A DNA stretch of 13,404 nt from Desulfobacteraceae bacterium (GTDB lineage: Bacteria > Desulfobacterota > Desulfobulbia > Desulfobulbales > Desulfobulbaceae), in contig JALHJD010000057.1 of assembly GCA_022837185.1 (NCBI GenBank), positions 1-13,404 on the forward strand. The letters are read 5' to 3'. Numbering within the stretch: the first letter of the stretch is position 1; each line of letters starts with the position of its first letter. Positions 1 through 6,573 of this stretch are shown here, one piece after another. Under the pieces are notes generated by a model. It ran no database searches. It was not told where the DNA came from and worked only from the letters and a program-made list of their open reading frames with translations. Position numbers and translations under genes: made by a program.

Positions 1-20
1 GGCAGTCGGCAGTCGGCAGT
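1..20. repeat. Short 7-bp tandem repeat at window edge
   Basis: The unit ggcagtc is repeated about 2.9 times at the extreme left edge (two full copies, then ggcagt). It may continue outside the window, so its true copy number is unknown. The rest of 21-188 holds no gene I can support. It contains one modest inverted repeat (tcaggct at 63-69 pairing with agcctga at 80-86) without a T run, so I do not call a terminator there. Confidence 0.5.
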
Positions 21-188
21 GTGGAGCTTGAAGCCATCCGGCTTGCCGGTTTGAAGAAGCTGTCAGGCTAAAAGCCTCCAGCCTGAGAAGCTCATGATAA
101 CTTCGGTTTCGATGGGATATTTCCTGCGGGGGGTTGACGAAATTCCCAACCATCGGGGCCGGGATCGCATCCTGACCGCGGGGCGGGA

Positions 189-493
189 TCAGCCGCGGAG
201 TATTCCGCGGATGCGCTGATATTCCTCTGCCGATATCTCGCCGCGGGCGAGTTTCACCCGCAGGATCTCCAGGGAGTCCTGTCTGTCCCTGTCTCCGCCT
301 GCTTTCGAGATCACTGAACGGATTACGGTGACGGCGAGGGAGATGAGGAGCAGCAACAGCAGGAGGCCGACGAACGCGCCGAGCAGAGGGAGATGAGGAG
401 CAGCAACAGCAGGAGGCCGACGAACGCGCCGAGCAGACCATGCCCCGCGAACCAGCCGTGCCCGAAGGGATATCCCCAATTACAATGCCACAT
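189..493 (-). pseudogene. SHOCT-domain small membrane protein, frameshifted by a 50-bp tandem duplication
   Basis: The natural start is the ATG at 493, preceded by GGAGG at good spacing (about 8 nt). From there the frame encodes an aromatic/Gly/His-rich N-terminus (MWHCNWGYPFGHGWF...), then a Leu-rich transmembrane segment. A 50-bp tandem duplication (336-437) shifts the frame, giving a Cys/Ser/Pro tail and a TAA at 323-325 after 56 residues. The second copy, in another frame, continues into VTVIRSVISKAGG and a clear SHOCT motif (EILRVKLARGEISAEEYQRI), ending at TGA 189-191. Removing one 50-bp unit restores an 84-residue protein: N-terminal cap, one TM helix, C-terminal SHOCT. SHOCT is a short oligomerisation-type domain common in small membrane proteins, often near metal-stress genes; the exact role is unknown. 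A 96-residue reading with a TTG start at 479 exists but lacks the ribosome site and the family N-terminus. An assembly artefact is possible. Confidence 0.82.
336..437. repeat. 50-bp perfect tandem duplication (about 2.04 copies)
   Basis: Positions 336-387 are identical to 386-437, which is a 50-bp period with 52 bp of identity. The unit spans the transmembrane-coding part of the SHOCT gene. Because 50 is not a multiple of 3, the duplication breaks the frame. No divergence between the copies is visible, so the event is recent, or is an assembly artefact. Confidence 0.95.
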
Positions 494-608
494 AACTTGT
501 CCTCCGGTTGTCAGGTTGGCAGACTCCCAAAAATGTCCGGGTTTGCGATTTCGACGGCGACCCCGGTTTCGATTTCACCGAGTCGCTTCGCCAAGCCTTT
601 ACCGCGCG
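494..608. other. Spacer between the SHOCT gene and the upstream terminator
   Basis: This 115-bp spacer lies ahead of the SHOCT gene. On the minus strand I see no convincing -35/-10 or -24/-12 promoter. It contains two direct copies of cgatttc (546-552 and 570-576, 24 bp apart). How the SHOCT gene is transcribed, by its own weak promoter or by read-through from the zraP-like gene, cannot be decided from the sequence. Confidence 0.4.
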
Positions 609-636
609 AAAAAACCCCTCCCGGGTACGGGAGGGG
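609..636 (-). terminator. Rho-independent terminator after the zraP-like gene
   Basis: A 9-bp GC-rich stem (615-623 pairing with 628-636) with a 4-nt loop is followed on the minus strand by six T residues (609-614 read as A on the plus strand). This is a textbook intrinsic terminator for transcripts coming from the zraP-like gene. It separates that gene from the SHOCT gene. Confidence 0.82.
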
Positions 637-652
637 ATCATAAACAAATAAT

Positions 653-680
653 GATTCCGGGGAGCATCCTCCCCGGAATC
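653..680 (-). terminator. Second hairpin directly downstream of the zraP-like stop
   Basis: A perfect 11-bp stem (653-663 with 670-680) and a 6-nt loop begin 15 bp after the zraP-like stop codon. The following bases on the minus strand are moderately T/A-rich (attatttgttt) but not a pure T run. It may be a transcript-stabilising 3' hairpin or the first of two tandem terminators. Confidence 0.6.
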
Positions 681-694
681 CATCCCCGACATGT

Positions 695-1147
695 TTACCG
701 GCAGCGTCCGTAACCGCGACCGGGACCACGGCCATAGTTCGGACAGTCTTCATTGGGACCGAAGCCGCGGCCATACCCCCGGCAATTCGGATTGGGACCG
801 GCGCCGAAGCCAAAGGGCGCGTCGATGTTCGCCTCGCGAGCCATCCCGAACAGCTTCTCCTTATTGTCGGTCATCCGTTCGGCAATTTGCCGGGCCTTGG
901 CCGGGTCCGGGTTCTGGCCGGCCATCAGGGCGCGCATTTCAGCCCGATCCGCCGCCATCGCCTTGCGGATGGCAGCTGTTTCGTCCATGAACTTCTTGTA
1001 CTCGGCATTGTCAACATTGGTGCCGTAGCCGCCGGCGCGCGGTCCGTACCAGCCGCCGCCGGGTCCGTTCCAGGCATGGGCGCTGACCGCCGAAAGCGCC
1101 AGGCCCAGGGACAAAACCATTGTCAGAGCAAGAATACCCTTTTTCAT
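695..1147 (-). CDS. zraP: ZraP-like periplasmic metal-stress / chaperone protein
   Basis: This 150-residue exported protein starts at ATG 1147. GGAGGTG at 1154-1160 gives correct spacing, which excludes the in-frame ATG five codons upstream that lies on the ribosome site itself. Residues 1-25 form a Sec signal peptide ending in SAHA before Trp26. Residues about 46-108 form the helical LTXXQ/ZraP-type core, rich in Lys, Glu, Met and Ala (EYKKFMDETAAIRKAM... and ARQIAERMTDNKEKL). The tail is rich in Gly, Tyr and Arg with three Cys (122, 135, 149). In E. coli, ZraP is a zinc-binding periplasmic chaperone that represses the ZraS kinase. The divergent kinase/regulator pair and the sigma-54 promoter upstream support the same arrangement here. 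The C-terminal tail is almost free of His, unlike the His-rich end I recall for enterobacterial ZraP, so the metal preference may differ. Family and gene order are well supported; the ligand is inferred. Confidence 0.82.
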   Translation of the reverse strand: MKKGILALTMVLSLGLALSAVSAHAWNGPGGGWYGPRAGGYGTNVDNAEYKKFMDETAAIRKAMAADRAEMRALMAGQNPDPAKARQIAERMTDNKEKLFGMAREANIDAPFGFGAGPNPNCRGYGRGFGPNEDCPNYGRGPGRGYGRCR

Positions 1148-1197
1148 ACGATACACCTCCATAGTAAATTGTTAGGAATGTTGTTGCTGTGTACATT

Positions 1198-1212
1198 ACA
1201 AGGAGTGTGCCA
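1198..1212 (-). promoter_or_regulatory. Sigma-54 (-24/-12) promoter for the zraP-like gene
   Basis: On the minus strand the sequence reads TGGCAC-N5-TTGT, with the two conserved elements at exactly the spacing of the TGGCACG-N4-TTGC consensus. The only deviation in a core position is GT instead of GC at -12. The start site would fall near 1187, leaving a leader of about 40 nt before ATG 1147. The sigma-54 activator encoded at 3251-4624 is the obvious candidate to drive it. Confidence 0.7.
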
Positions 1213-1290
1213 GAATCGATTAATCCTACCTATCTATTCGGAATCACCAATCTTATCAGGCGTGCCACCGGGCTTCCCACTTGCGCCAAC
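1213..1290. promoter_or_regulatory. Probable upstream activator region between the divergent sigma-54 promoters
   Basis: This stretch sits between two opposed -24/-12 promoters, where NtrC-type activators usually bind. It is locally AT-rich and contains two similar direct elements 28 bp apart: GAATC followed by AATC and TA at 1213-1228 and again at 1241-1255. There is also an 8-bp palindrome aatcgatt (1214-1221). These are only candidates for the regulator's binding site; no experimentally known site is recognised. Confidence 0.35.
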
Positions 1291-1295
1291 CTTGC

Positions 1296-1310
1296 CGGCA
1301 CGGTATTTGC
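1296..1310 (+). promoter_or_regulatory. Sigma-54 (-24/-12) promoter for the zraS-zraR operon
   Basis: The plus strand reads CGGCACG-GTAT-TTGC followed by T. This matches the TGGCACG-N4-TTGCW consensus except for the first base, with the invariant GG and GC correctly spaced. Transcription would start near 1322, about 70 nt ahead of the kinase start at 1392. It implies that the two-component system is autoregulated by its own sigma-54 activator. Confidence 0.75.
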
Positions 1311-1391
1311 TGATTATAAATTGGACATATTCGATCCTTATGTGTATAAAAATTAGACAACACCCCATCTCCTCCACGGAGACAAACGGAC

Positions 1392-3254
1392 ATGAAGAAA
1401 AAAACCACCCAGCACGGCATCATCTCCTCCTGGATTGTGATCGGCATGAGCTGCATCCTCGTGGTCACGGTCACCATCCTGGCGGCGATCAACTACAACC
1501 GGCAGAAACAGGGAATGCAGCAGATGCTCAGCGAAAAAGGCTCGGCCCTGATCAAATCATTCGAGGCCGGGACCCGGACCGGCATGATGGGTTTATTCGG
1601 CAGCGAATCGCGGCTGCAGACCCTTTTGTCCGAGACCGCCTCCCAGCAGGACATTCTCTATATCGCCCTGGTGGACAACTCCGGGACAATTCTGGCCCAC
1701 AGCGAGCCGGACAGGAAAGGAGAACAATTCGTCGACCCGTCCATCATTGAAGCCCTTGCCGCCACCGACGAATCAGCCTGGCGCATTCTGCGCGGCGACG
1801 ATGACCGGCTCCTCGCCTTTGAAGTGTACAAAAAATTTCTCCCTGTCCTGTCGCCCCGGCACGGTCCCCAGCGCATGCGGGGCATGAGGAGGAACATGAT
1901 GGAACAAACCGGGGCGGTCCCCCCCCACGAGCCCGGCTGGATGGAAGGACTGCCCCGGGACCGCATTCTCGACCCGGAACAGCGTCCGGCCATTTTCGTG
2001 GGAATGGACGTCACTCCATACGTGGAGGCAATGGAAGAGGATTTTCGGATGACCCTCATCACCTCGGCCGTCATTGTCCTGCTGGGTATTTCCGGGGTTG
2101 TTTCACTATTCTGGGCGCAAAGCTACAACCGGTCGAGGAAGCTCCTGCAGGACACCCGCGCCTTTGCCGCCGAAATGGTGGCGAGCCTGCCCGAGGGAAT
2201 CATCGTCACCGACCCGGGCCGGCGGATCACCTTCATCAACCCCATCGCCCTCGATATGCTGGCCCTCGACCCGCGGGAGGCTGCCAATGCCGCCACCGCG
2301 GACATCCTCCCGCCGCAGTTGAACGAACTGACACCGGCGGCTTCGGGTGCAGGCAGCGTGGTGGAAAAGGAGGTGATCCTGGCCGGCAGCCCGGACGGGG
2401 AGCGCATAACCGTGGTCAGCGTGACCGATATTGTTTCCGAGGACGGTGATTTCCTGGGCACCATGTTTATTCTCCGCGATCTGACCCAGATCAGGCGCCT
2501 CCAGGCAACGGTGCAAAAACAGGAAAAAATGGCGGCCATCGGCAACCTGGCTGCCGGCATCGCCCATGAGGTCCGCAACCCCCTCAGTTCAATCAAGGGG
2601 TACGCAGTCTATTTCGGCAGCCTCTTTGCGGATGACAGTGAAAAGAAAAAGGCCGCCGAGGTGATGAGCGCGGAGGTGGACCGGCTGAACAGGGTCATTT
2701 CGGAGCTGCTGGAGCTGGCCCGGCCCTCGGACATCAAGCCCACGCCGACCGATCTCTCCTTTCTGCTCGCCTCATCCCTTCGCCTTGTGCGGCAGGAGGC
2801 CGAGGCCGCCGGGGTGCGGATAACCACCGCGATCGACCCGGACATCGGCCCCTGCTCCCTCGATCCCGACCGCATTACCCAGGTGCTGATCAATCTGTAC
2901 ATCAACGGCATCCAGGCCATGCCCGCCGGGGGAGAGCTGCAGATAACCGCCAGCCAAACGGACACCGGGGTCCTGATCGCCGTGGCCGACACCGGCACCG
3001 GCATCCCCGTGGAGGCGGGCGACAAGATATTCGACCCCTATTACACGACCAAGACCACCGGCACCGGCCTGGGGCTTGCCGTGGTGCGGAAAATAGTGGA
3101 AGCCCATGACGGCACCGTCGAGGTCAGAAGCGATGCCCGGGGTGCACTGTTCACCATCCATCTCCCCTGCAGGAAGCCGGCCCCGGAACGGGAAGGAGCC
3201 CCCGCGCAGACGCCCCGGGGCCGGGCCGCAACAGACAAGGAGCAGAAGGAATGA
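1392..3254 (+). CDS. zraS: Membrane sensor histidine kinase, ZraS-like
   Basis: This 620-residue sensor kinase has TM1 at about 11-33, a periplasmic sensor of about 185 residues, TM2 at about 219-241, a cytoplasmic PAS-like domain (about 256-370), then the kinase core. The phospho-acceptor is His392 in HEVRNPLSSIKG. The ATPase shows the N box (NLYING, Asn501/Asn505), the G1 box DTGTG (533-537), FDPYYTTK (547-554) and GTGLGL (557-562). The periplasmic part carries an unusual Arg/Met/His-rich stretch at about 155-195. A GGAG lies 10 nt upstream of ATG 1392. The stop overlaps the regulator's start by ATGA, so the two are translationally coupled. By analogy with ZraS it would sense metal or envelope stress through the periplasm and the ZraP-like partner; the signal itself is inferred. 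The C-terminal 25 residues are polar and probably disordered. Confidence 0.88.
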   Translation: MKKKTTQHGIISSWIVIGMSCILVVTVTILAAINYNRQKQGMQQMLSEKGSALIKSFEAGTRTGMMGLFGSESRLQTLLSETASQQDILYIALVDNSGTILAHSEPDRKGEQFVDPSIIEALAATDESAWRILRGDDDRLLAFEVYKKFLPVLSPRHGPQRMRGMRRNMMEQTGAVPPHEPGWMEGLPRDRILDPEQRPAIFVGMDVTPYVEAMEEDFRMTLITSAVIVLLGISGVVSLFWAQSYNRSRKLLQDTRAFAAEMVASLPEGIIVTDPGRRITFINPIALDMLALDPREAANAATADILPPQLNELTPAASGAGSVVEKEVILAGSPDGERITVVSVTDIVSEDGDFLGTMFILRDLTQIRRLQATVQKQEKMAAIGNLAAGIAHEVRNPLSSIKGYAVYFGSLFADDSEKKKAAEVMSAEVDRLNRVISELLELARPSDIKPTPTDLSFLLASSLRLVRQEAEAAGVRITTAIDPDIGPCSLDPDRITQVLINLYINGIQAMPAGGELQITASQTDTGVLIAVADTGTGIPVEAGDKIFDPYYTTKTTGTGLGLAVVRKIVEAHDGTVEVRSDARGALFTIHLPCRKPAPEREGAPAQTPRGRAATDKEQKE

Positions 3255-4624
3255 AGGGTTCAATTCTGGTGGTCGACGATGACAAGGGGCACCTGTCGAT
3301 GCTGCGGACCATGCTTTCCGGCTGGGGATACGAGGTGACCGGGGCTGCCGACGGCGCCGACGCCATTGCCGCGGTCCATGAACATCCCTTTGACGGGATC
3401 CTCATGGATGTCCGCATGGCCAACATCGGGGGCATTGAAGCCCTGCACCGCATCAAGGAGTACAACCCGGCCATCCCGGTCATCATCATGACCGCCTACT
3501 CCTCCGTGGATACGGCGGTGGAGGCAATGAAGCTCGGCGCCTATGACTATCTCGTCAAACCGCTCAATTTCGATGAACTGCGCTTTACCCTGGAACGGGC
3601 CCTCGAGCACATGGCCCTGGCGGGCGAGGTCAGGGCGCTCAAACAGCAGGTCTCCTCGGATGCGGTCCTCGGTTCGATTATCGGGACCAGCAAGGCCATG
3701 GCCCATCTCATTTCCCAGGTCAGGACCGTGTCCTCCACTGAGGCCACCGTTCTGATTACCGGCGAGAGCGGCACCGGCAAGGAACTCATCGCCCGGGCGA
3801 TCCACGCCAACAGCCCGCGCCGGGAGGGCCGGCTCGTCACGGTGAACTGTGCGGCCCTGACCGACACCCTCCTGGAAGCCGAACTGTTCGGCCACGAAAA
3901 AGGGGCGTTCACCGGGGCGGACAGGAAGCGGGACGGCCTCTTCATGCAGGCCCGAAAGGGTTCAATCTTTCTCGACGAAGTGGGCGAAATCCCCCTGCAC
4001 ATGCAAGCAAAACTGCTGCGGGCCATCCAGGAGCGGGAGATCCAGCGTGTCGGCAGCGATGCGCCGATCAAGGTCGATGTCCGCATAATCGCCGCCACCA
4101 ACAGGGAACTGCTGGAGGATGTCCGCACAGGGAGGTTCCGCGAGGATCTCTATTACCGCCTCAACGTCATCAATCTCCGTGTCCCGTCCCTGCGGGAACG
4201 GCAGGAAGACATCCCGCTCCTGGCCCAGCACTTTCTGCACCGCTTTGCCGACCGGAACAGGAAAACCCTCAAGGGCTTCACTCCCGGGGCCATGGACCTG
4301 CTCGTCCGCTATGCGTGGCCGGGGAACGTCCGCGAACTGGAAAACGCGGTGGAGCGGGCCGTGATCATGTCCCTGGGTGATTACGTCGCCGAGCGGGAAC
4401 TGCCTCCCGCCGTGGCTGCTCACGACAACGAGGCCGGCGGGGAAATCCCCGCCGCCGGCATGGCGGGGCTGCCCCTGGAAGAGGTTGAAAAGGCCGCCAT
4501 CGTCCAGACCCTGAGGGAAACCGGGGGAAACAAGAGCGAGGCCGCCAGGATTCTGGGCATTACCAGAACAACCCTCAACAACAAGATAAGAAAGTATGCC
4601 ATCGATATGGCGAGGATCCACTGA
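3251..4624 (+). CDS. zraR: Sigma-54-dependent NtrC-family response regulator, ZraR-like
   Basis: This 457-residue protein has three complete domains. The receiver (1-120) has acidic residues D10/D11, phospho-acceptor Asp53 (ILMDVRM) and Lys103. The AAA+ sigma-54 interaction domain (about 140-375) shows Walker A GESGTGKE (171-178), the sigma-54 contact loop GAFTGA (218-223), Walker B IFLDEVGE (239-246) and WPGNVREL (356-363). The Fis-type helix-turn-helix is at 425-449 (GGNKSEAARILGITRTTLNN). It would be phosphorylated by the upstream kinase and activate the two -24/-12 promoters in the zraP-zraS spacer. Its start overlaps the kinase stop by 4 bp. It is convergent with the PfpI-family gene; the 81-bp spacer between them (4625-4705) is GC-rich but shows no clear intrinsic terminator. 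Confidence 0.92.
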   Translation: MKGSILVVDDDKGHLSMLRTMLSGWGYEVTGAADGADAIAAVHEHPFDGILMDVRMANIGGIEALHRIKEYNPAIPVIIMTAYSSVDTAVEAMKLGAYDYLVKPLNFDELRFTLERALEHMALAGEVRALKQQVSSDAVLGSIIGTSKAMAHLISQVRTVSSTEATVLITGESGTGKELIARAIHANSPRREGRLVTVNCAALTDTLLEAELFGHEKGAFTGADRKRDGLFMQARKGSIFLDEVGEIPLHMQAKLLRAIQEREIQRVGSDAPIKVDVRIIAATNRELLEDVRTGRFREDLYYRLNVINLRVPSLRERQEDIPLLAQHFLHRFADRNRKTLKGFTPGAMDLLVRYAWPGNVRELENAVERAVIMSLGDYVAERELPPAVAAHDNEAGGEIPAAGMAGLPLEEVEKAAIVQTLRETGGNKSEAARILGITRTTLNNKIRKYAIDMARIH

Positions 4625-4705
4625 CTCCCAGCCTGATCACCGACTGCTTTCCCTCACTCTGCCGGAGGACCGGCCCCGGCCACGGCGTTCCTCGTCCGGG
4701 CCGCG

Positions 4706-5215
4706 TCAGGACAGCTTCGCCAGGCATGCCTCGATAAATGCGGGCAGATCCCGGGGGCTGCGGCTTGAAACAAGGTTGCCGTCAACGACCACCTCCCGGT
4801 CAACAAAGGTGCCGCCGGCATAGATGATGTCCTGGACGATGGATTTCCAGCCGGTGAGGGTCCGCCCCTCCAGGGCCTTAGCGGTGATGATGATCTGGGG
4901 CCCGTGGCAGATGGTGAAAACCGGCTTGTCCTTGTCCATGAACTCCCGCACAAAATCAACGGCATCATCGTCCACCCTGAGCTTGTCGGGGGAATAGCCT
5001 CCCGGAATGAGCAGGGCGTCATAGAAGCCGACCGGGTGCTGCCGGGGCGTCGCACCCACCGCGATTTCGGTTCCCTCTTTTTTCCCCCTGACCACCTGGC
5101 CGGCCCGCAGGCCCACATTGACAATTTCATGACCCGCCTTGCGAAAGGCCGCGACCGGTTCCGTGTATTCCGAATCCTCGAACAGGTCGGCAATGATAAC
5201 CGCTATTTTTGCCAT
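4706..5215 (-). CDS. PfpI/DJ-1 superfamily protein (protease/deglycase-type)
   Basis: This 169-residue single-domain protein of the class I glutamine amidotransferase-like fold has the usual PfpI length. The nucleophile elbow is ICHGPQ with Cys103 followed by His104. The N-terminal acidic element is LFEDSEY (Glu13), and IPGGYSPDKLR is at 70-80. The C-terminal block VVVDGNLVSSRSPRDLPAF is typical of PfpI. Members have been described as intracellular proteases, glyoxalases or deglycases protecting against carbonyl stress; which activity applies here cannot be read from the sequence. The start ATG 5215 has GGGAGGA upstream. A longer in-frame reading to 5263 adds an unrelated N-terminus without a ribosome site. 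It is the last gene of the minus-strand run, 60 bp after the TSUP permease gene, and is cytoplasmic, with no signal peptide. Confidence 0.88.
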   Translation of the reverse strand: MAKIAVIIADLFEDSEYTEPVAAFRKAGHEIVNVGLRAGQVVRGKKEGTEIAVGATPRQHPVGFYDALLIPGGYSPDKLRVDDDAVDFVREFMDKDKPVFTICHGPQIIITAKALEGRTLTGWKSIVQDIIYAGGTFVDREVVVDGNLVSSRSPRDLPAFIEACLAKLS

Positions 5216-5275
5216 GATCTTCCTCCCTTTATTGCACAGGTTCTTCGAAAACGTCCCGGCCATTCTCTCCCGGCA

Positions 5276-6073
5276 TCAGAACAGGGCGGCAATCATCCGG
5301 GTCCCGACCACCAGGAGCAGGACCGCGAACACTCGCTGGAGCTTCCTGACCGGCAGCCAGTGCGCCAGCCGAGCCCCCGCCGGCGCGGTCAGCATGCTGG
5401 CCGCGACAATTCCGGACAGGGCGGGCAGATAGACATAGCCCAGGGAATAGGAAGGCAGATCCCGGATGCCGAAGCCGGTGCTGATATAGCCCAGGGTTCC
5501 CGCCACCGCAATGGGCAGTCCGATGGCCGCCGAGGTCCCGATGGCGTTGCGCACCGAAATATTGCACCAGGTCAGAAAAGGGACGGACAGAGTCCCTCCG
5601 CCGATCCCCATCAAACTTGACACAACGCCGATGCCTCCTCCCGCTGCGAACATGCCCGCCGTCCGGGGCAGTTCCCGCCCCGGTTTGGGCTTCCTGTCCA
5701 GGAAGAACTGCAGGGCGACAAAATAGAGAAACAGGCCGAAAAAACCTTTCAGTACCCCGGTCGACATCTGCGAAGCGATATAGGCCCCAAGGAAGGTGCC
5801 GGCGATGATGCCGGGAGTAATGCGGACCACGATACGCCAATTTACGGCCCCACGCCGGTGATGGGCCATGAAGCTGGAGACGGAGGTAAATATGATGCTG
5901 GCCAGGGAGGTGCCGAGGGCGATGTGCATGATGTGGGCCGGCGGGATGTCAAGCAGGGGGAAACAGAACACCAGCATGGGCACGATCACCAGCCCCCCGC
6001 CTATCCCCAGCAGTCCGGCCAGGATGCCGCCCACGGCCCCCACGGCCAGGTAGATTGCCAACAGCGTCAGCAT
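5276..6073 (-). CDS. TSUP (TauE/SafE) family membrane permease
   Basis: This 265-residue integral membrane protein has about eight hydrophobic segments. It shows the family's two related halves, each with a Gly-rich signature: GLLGIGGGLVIVPML (20-34) and LMGIGGGTLSVPFL (154-167). TSUP proteins move small sulfur- or carbon-containing anions such as sulfite, sulfoacetate or sulfolactate, or handle their export; the substrate here is unknown. The start ATG 6073 follows GGGAGCAGG. Longer in-frame readings (to 6193) add a charged segment that overlaps the end of the rlpA-like gene and lacks a membrane pattern. A 7-codon open frame (6067-6090) with its own AGAGGA site ends just inside this gene and may couple translation. 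It lies 73 bp after rlpA and 60 bp before the PfpI gene. A sulfur-anion role would fit a sulfur-metabolising host but is inference. Confidence 0.87.
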   Translation of the reverse strand: MLTLLAIYLAVGAVGGILAGLLGIGGGLVIVPMLVFCFPLLDIPPAHIMHIALGTSLASIIFTSVSSFMAHHRRGAVNWRIVVRITPGIIAGTFLGAYIASQMSTGVLKGFFGLFLYFVALQFFLDRKPKPGRELPRTAGMFAAGGGIGVVSSLMGIGGGTLSVPFLTWCNISVRNAIGTSAAIGLPIAVAGTLGYISTGFGIRDLPSYSLGYVYLPALSGIVAASMLTAPAGARLAHWLPVRKLQRVFAVLLLVVGTRMIAALF

Positions 6074-6146
6074 GATGATCCTGCTCCCATGAAATGATTC
6101 CTCTTTGGTGGAGGCTCGATCCCTGCCGCCACCGAACTTTCCTTTT

Positions 6147-6566
6147 TCACCGGATGACCCTGATGTCAACTTCCGCCACGCCCCTGTCGACATCGGCGAT
6201 TTTAGCGAAAGCCGACCTGGTCAGATCTATTATCCGCCCTTTGACGTGCGGTCCCCGGTCGTTGATCCGCACCACCACCTGCCTGCCGTTGCGCCTGTTG
6301 GTGACCAGCACCCTGGAGCCGAACGGCAGGTTCCGGTGCGCCGCCGTGAGGGCAAAATTATTGAAGCGCTCGCCGCTGGCTGTGGTGCGGAACTGAAACT
6401 TCATCGCATAATAGGACGCCTTCCCGCTTTCCGTGTATCCAATCCATCGCTCGTCCGGCCGATACCCGGTACGGGTGGCGCAGCCGTGCAGGAGCAGGAC
6501 AACGGTCAGGCCGAGAAACAGAAAGGCCGATGCCCGCCGGCCGCCCCGGTCTCTTCTCCGCGCCAC
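6147..6566 (-). CDS. rlpA: RlpA-like lipoprotein (septal ring lytic transglycosylase family)
   Basis: This 139-residue lipoprotein has a basic N-terminus, a hydrophobic stretch and the lipobox LLHGC with lipidated Cys29. The mature part is a single double-psi beta-barrel domain: [38 protein letters not shown] and [10 protein letters not shown]. Glu66, His77 and Asp103 keep the spacing (11 and 37) of the catalytic residues I recall in Pseudomonas RlpA, which cleaves denuded peptidoglycan glycan strands at the septum. There is no SPOR domain, so it is a short form that cannot target denuded glycan by itself. The start is GTG at 6566, only 7 bp after the hydrolase gene's stop, with AGGTAG as a modest ribosome site, so translational coupling is likely. 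It would sit in the outer membrane facing the periplasm. Confidence 0.87.
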   Translation of the reverse strand: MARRRDRGGRRASAFLFLGLTVVLLLHGCATRTGYRPDERWIGYTESGKASYYAMKFQFRTTASGERFNNFALTAAHRNLPFGSRVLVTNRRNGRQVVVRINDRGPHVKGRIIDLTRSAFAKIADVDRGVAEVDIRVIR

Positions 6567-6573
6567 GACCGGT

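Noticed and set aside
194..210. Inverted repeat at the end of the SHOCT gene, as a terminator
   Set aside because: The 7-bp stem (ccgcgga/tccgcgg) lies within the last codons and no T run follows on the minus strand.
511..813. 100-residue open frame on the minus strand crossing the end of the zraP-like gene
   Set aside because: It runs through the zraP-like coding sequence in another frame and through both downstream hairpins. It has no ribosome site, and its composition follows the overlapping gene.
1262..1274. A third sigma-54-like box (GTGGCACG on the minus strand)
   Set aside because: The -24 half is good, but the expected TTGC at -12 is ATAA, so the pair fails.
4625..4705. Bidirectional terminator between the convergent regulator and PfpI genes
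   Set aside because: Several GGCC/CCGG patches could pair, but no stem is both long and followed by a T run on either strand.
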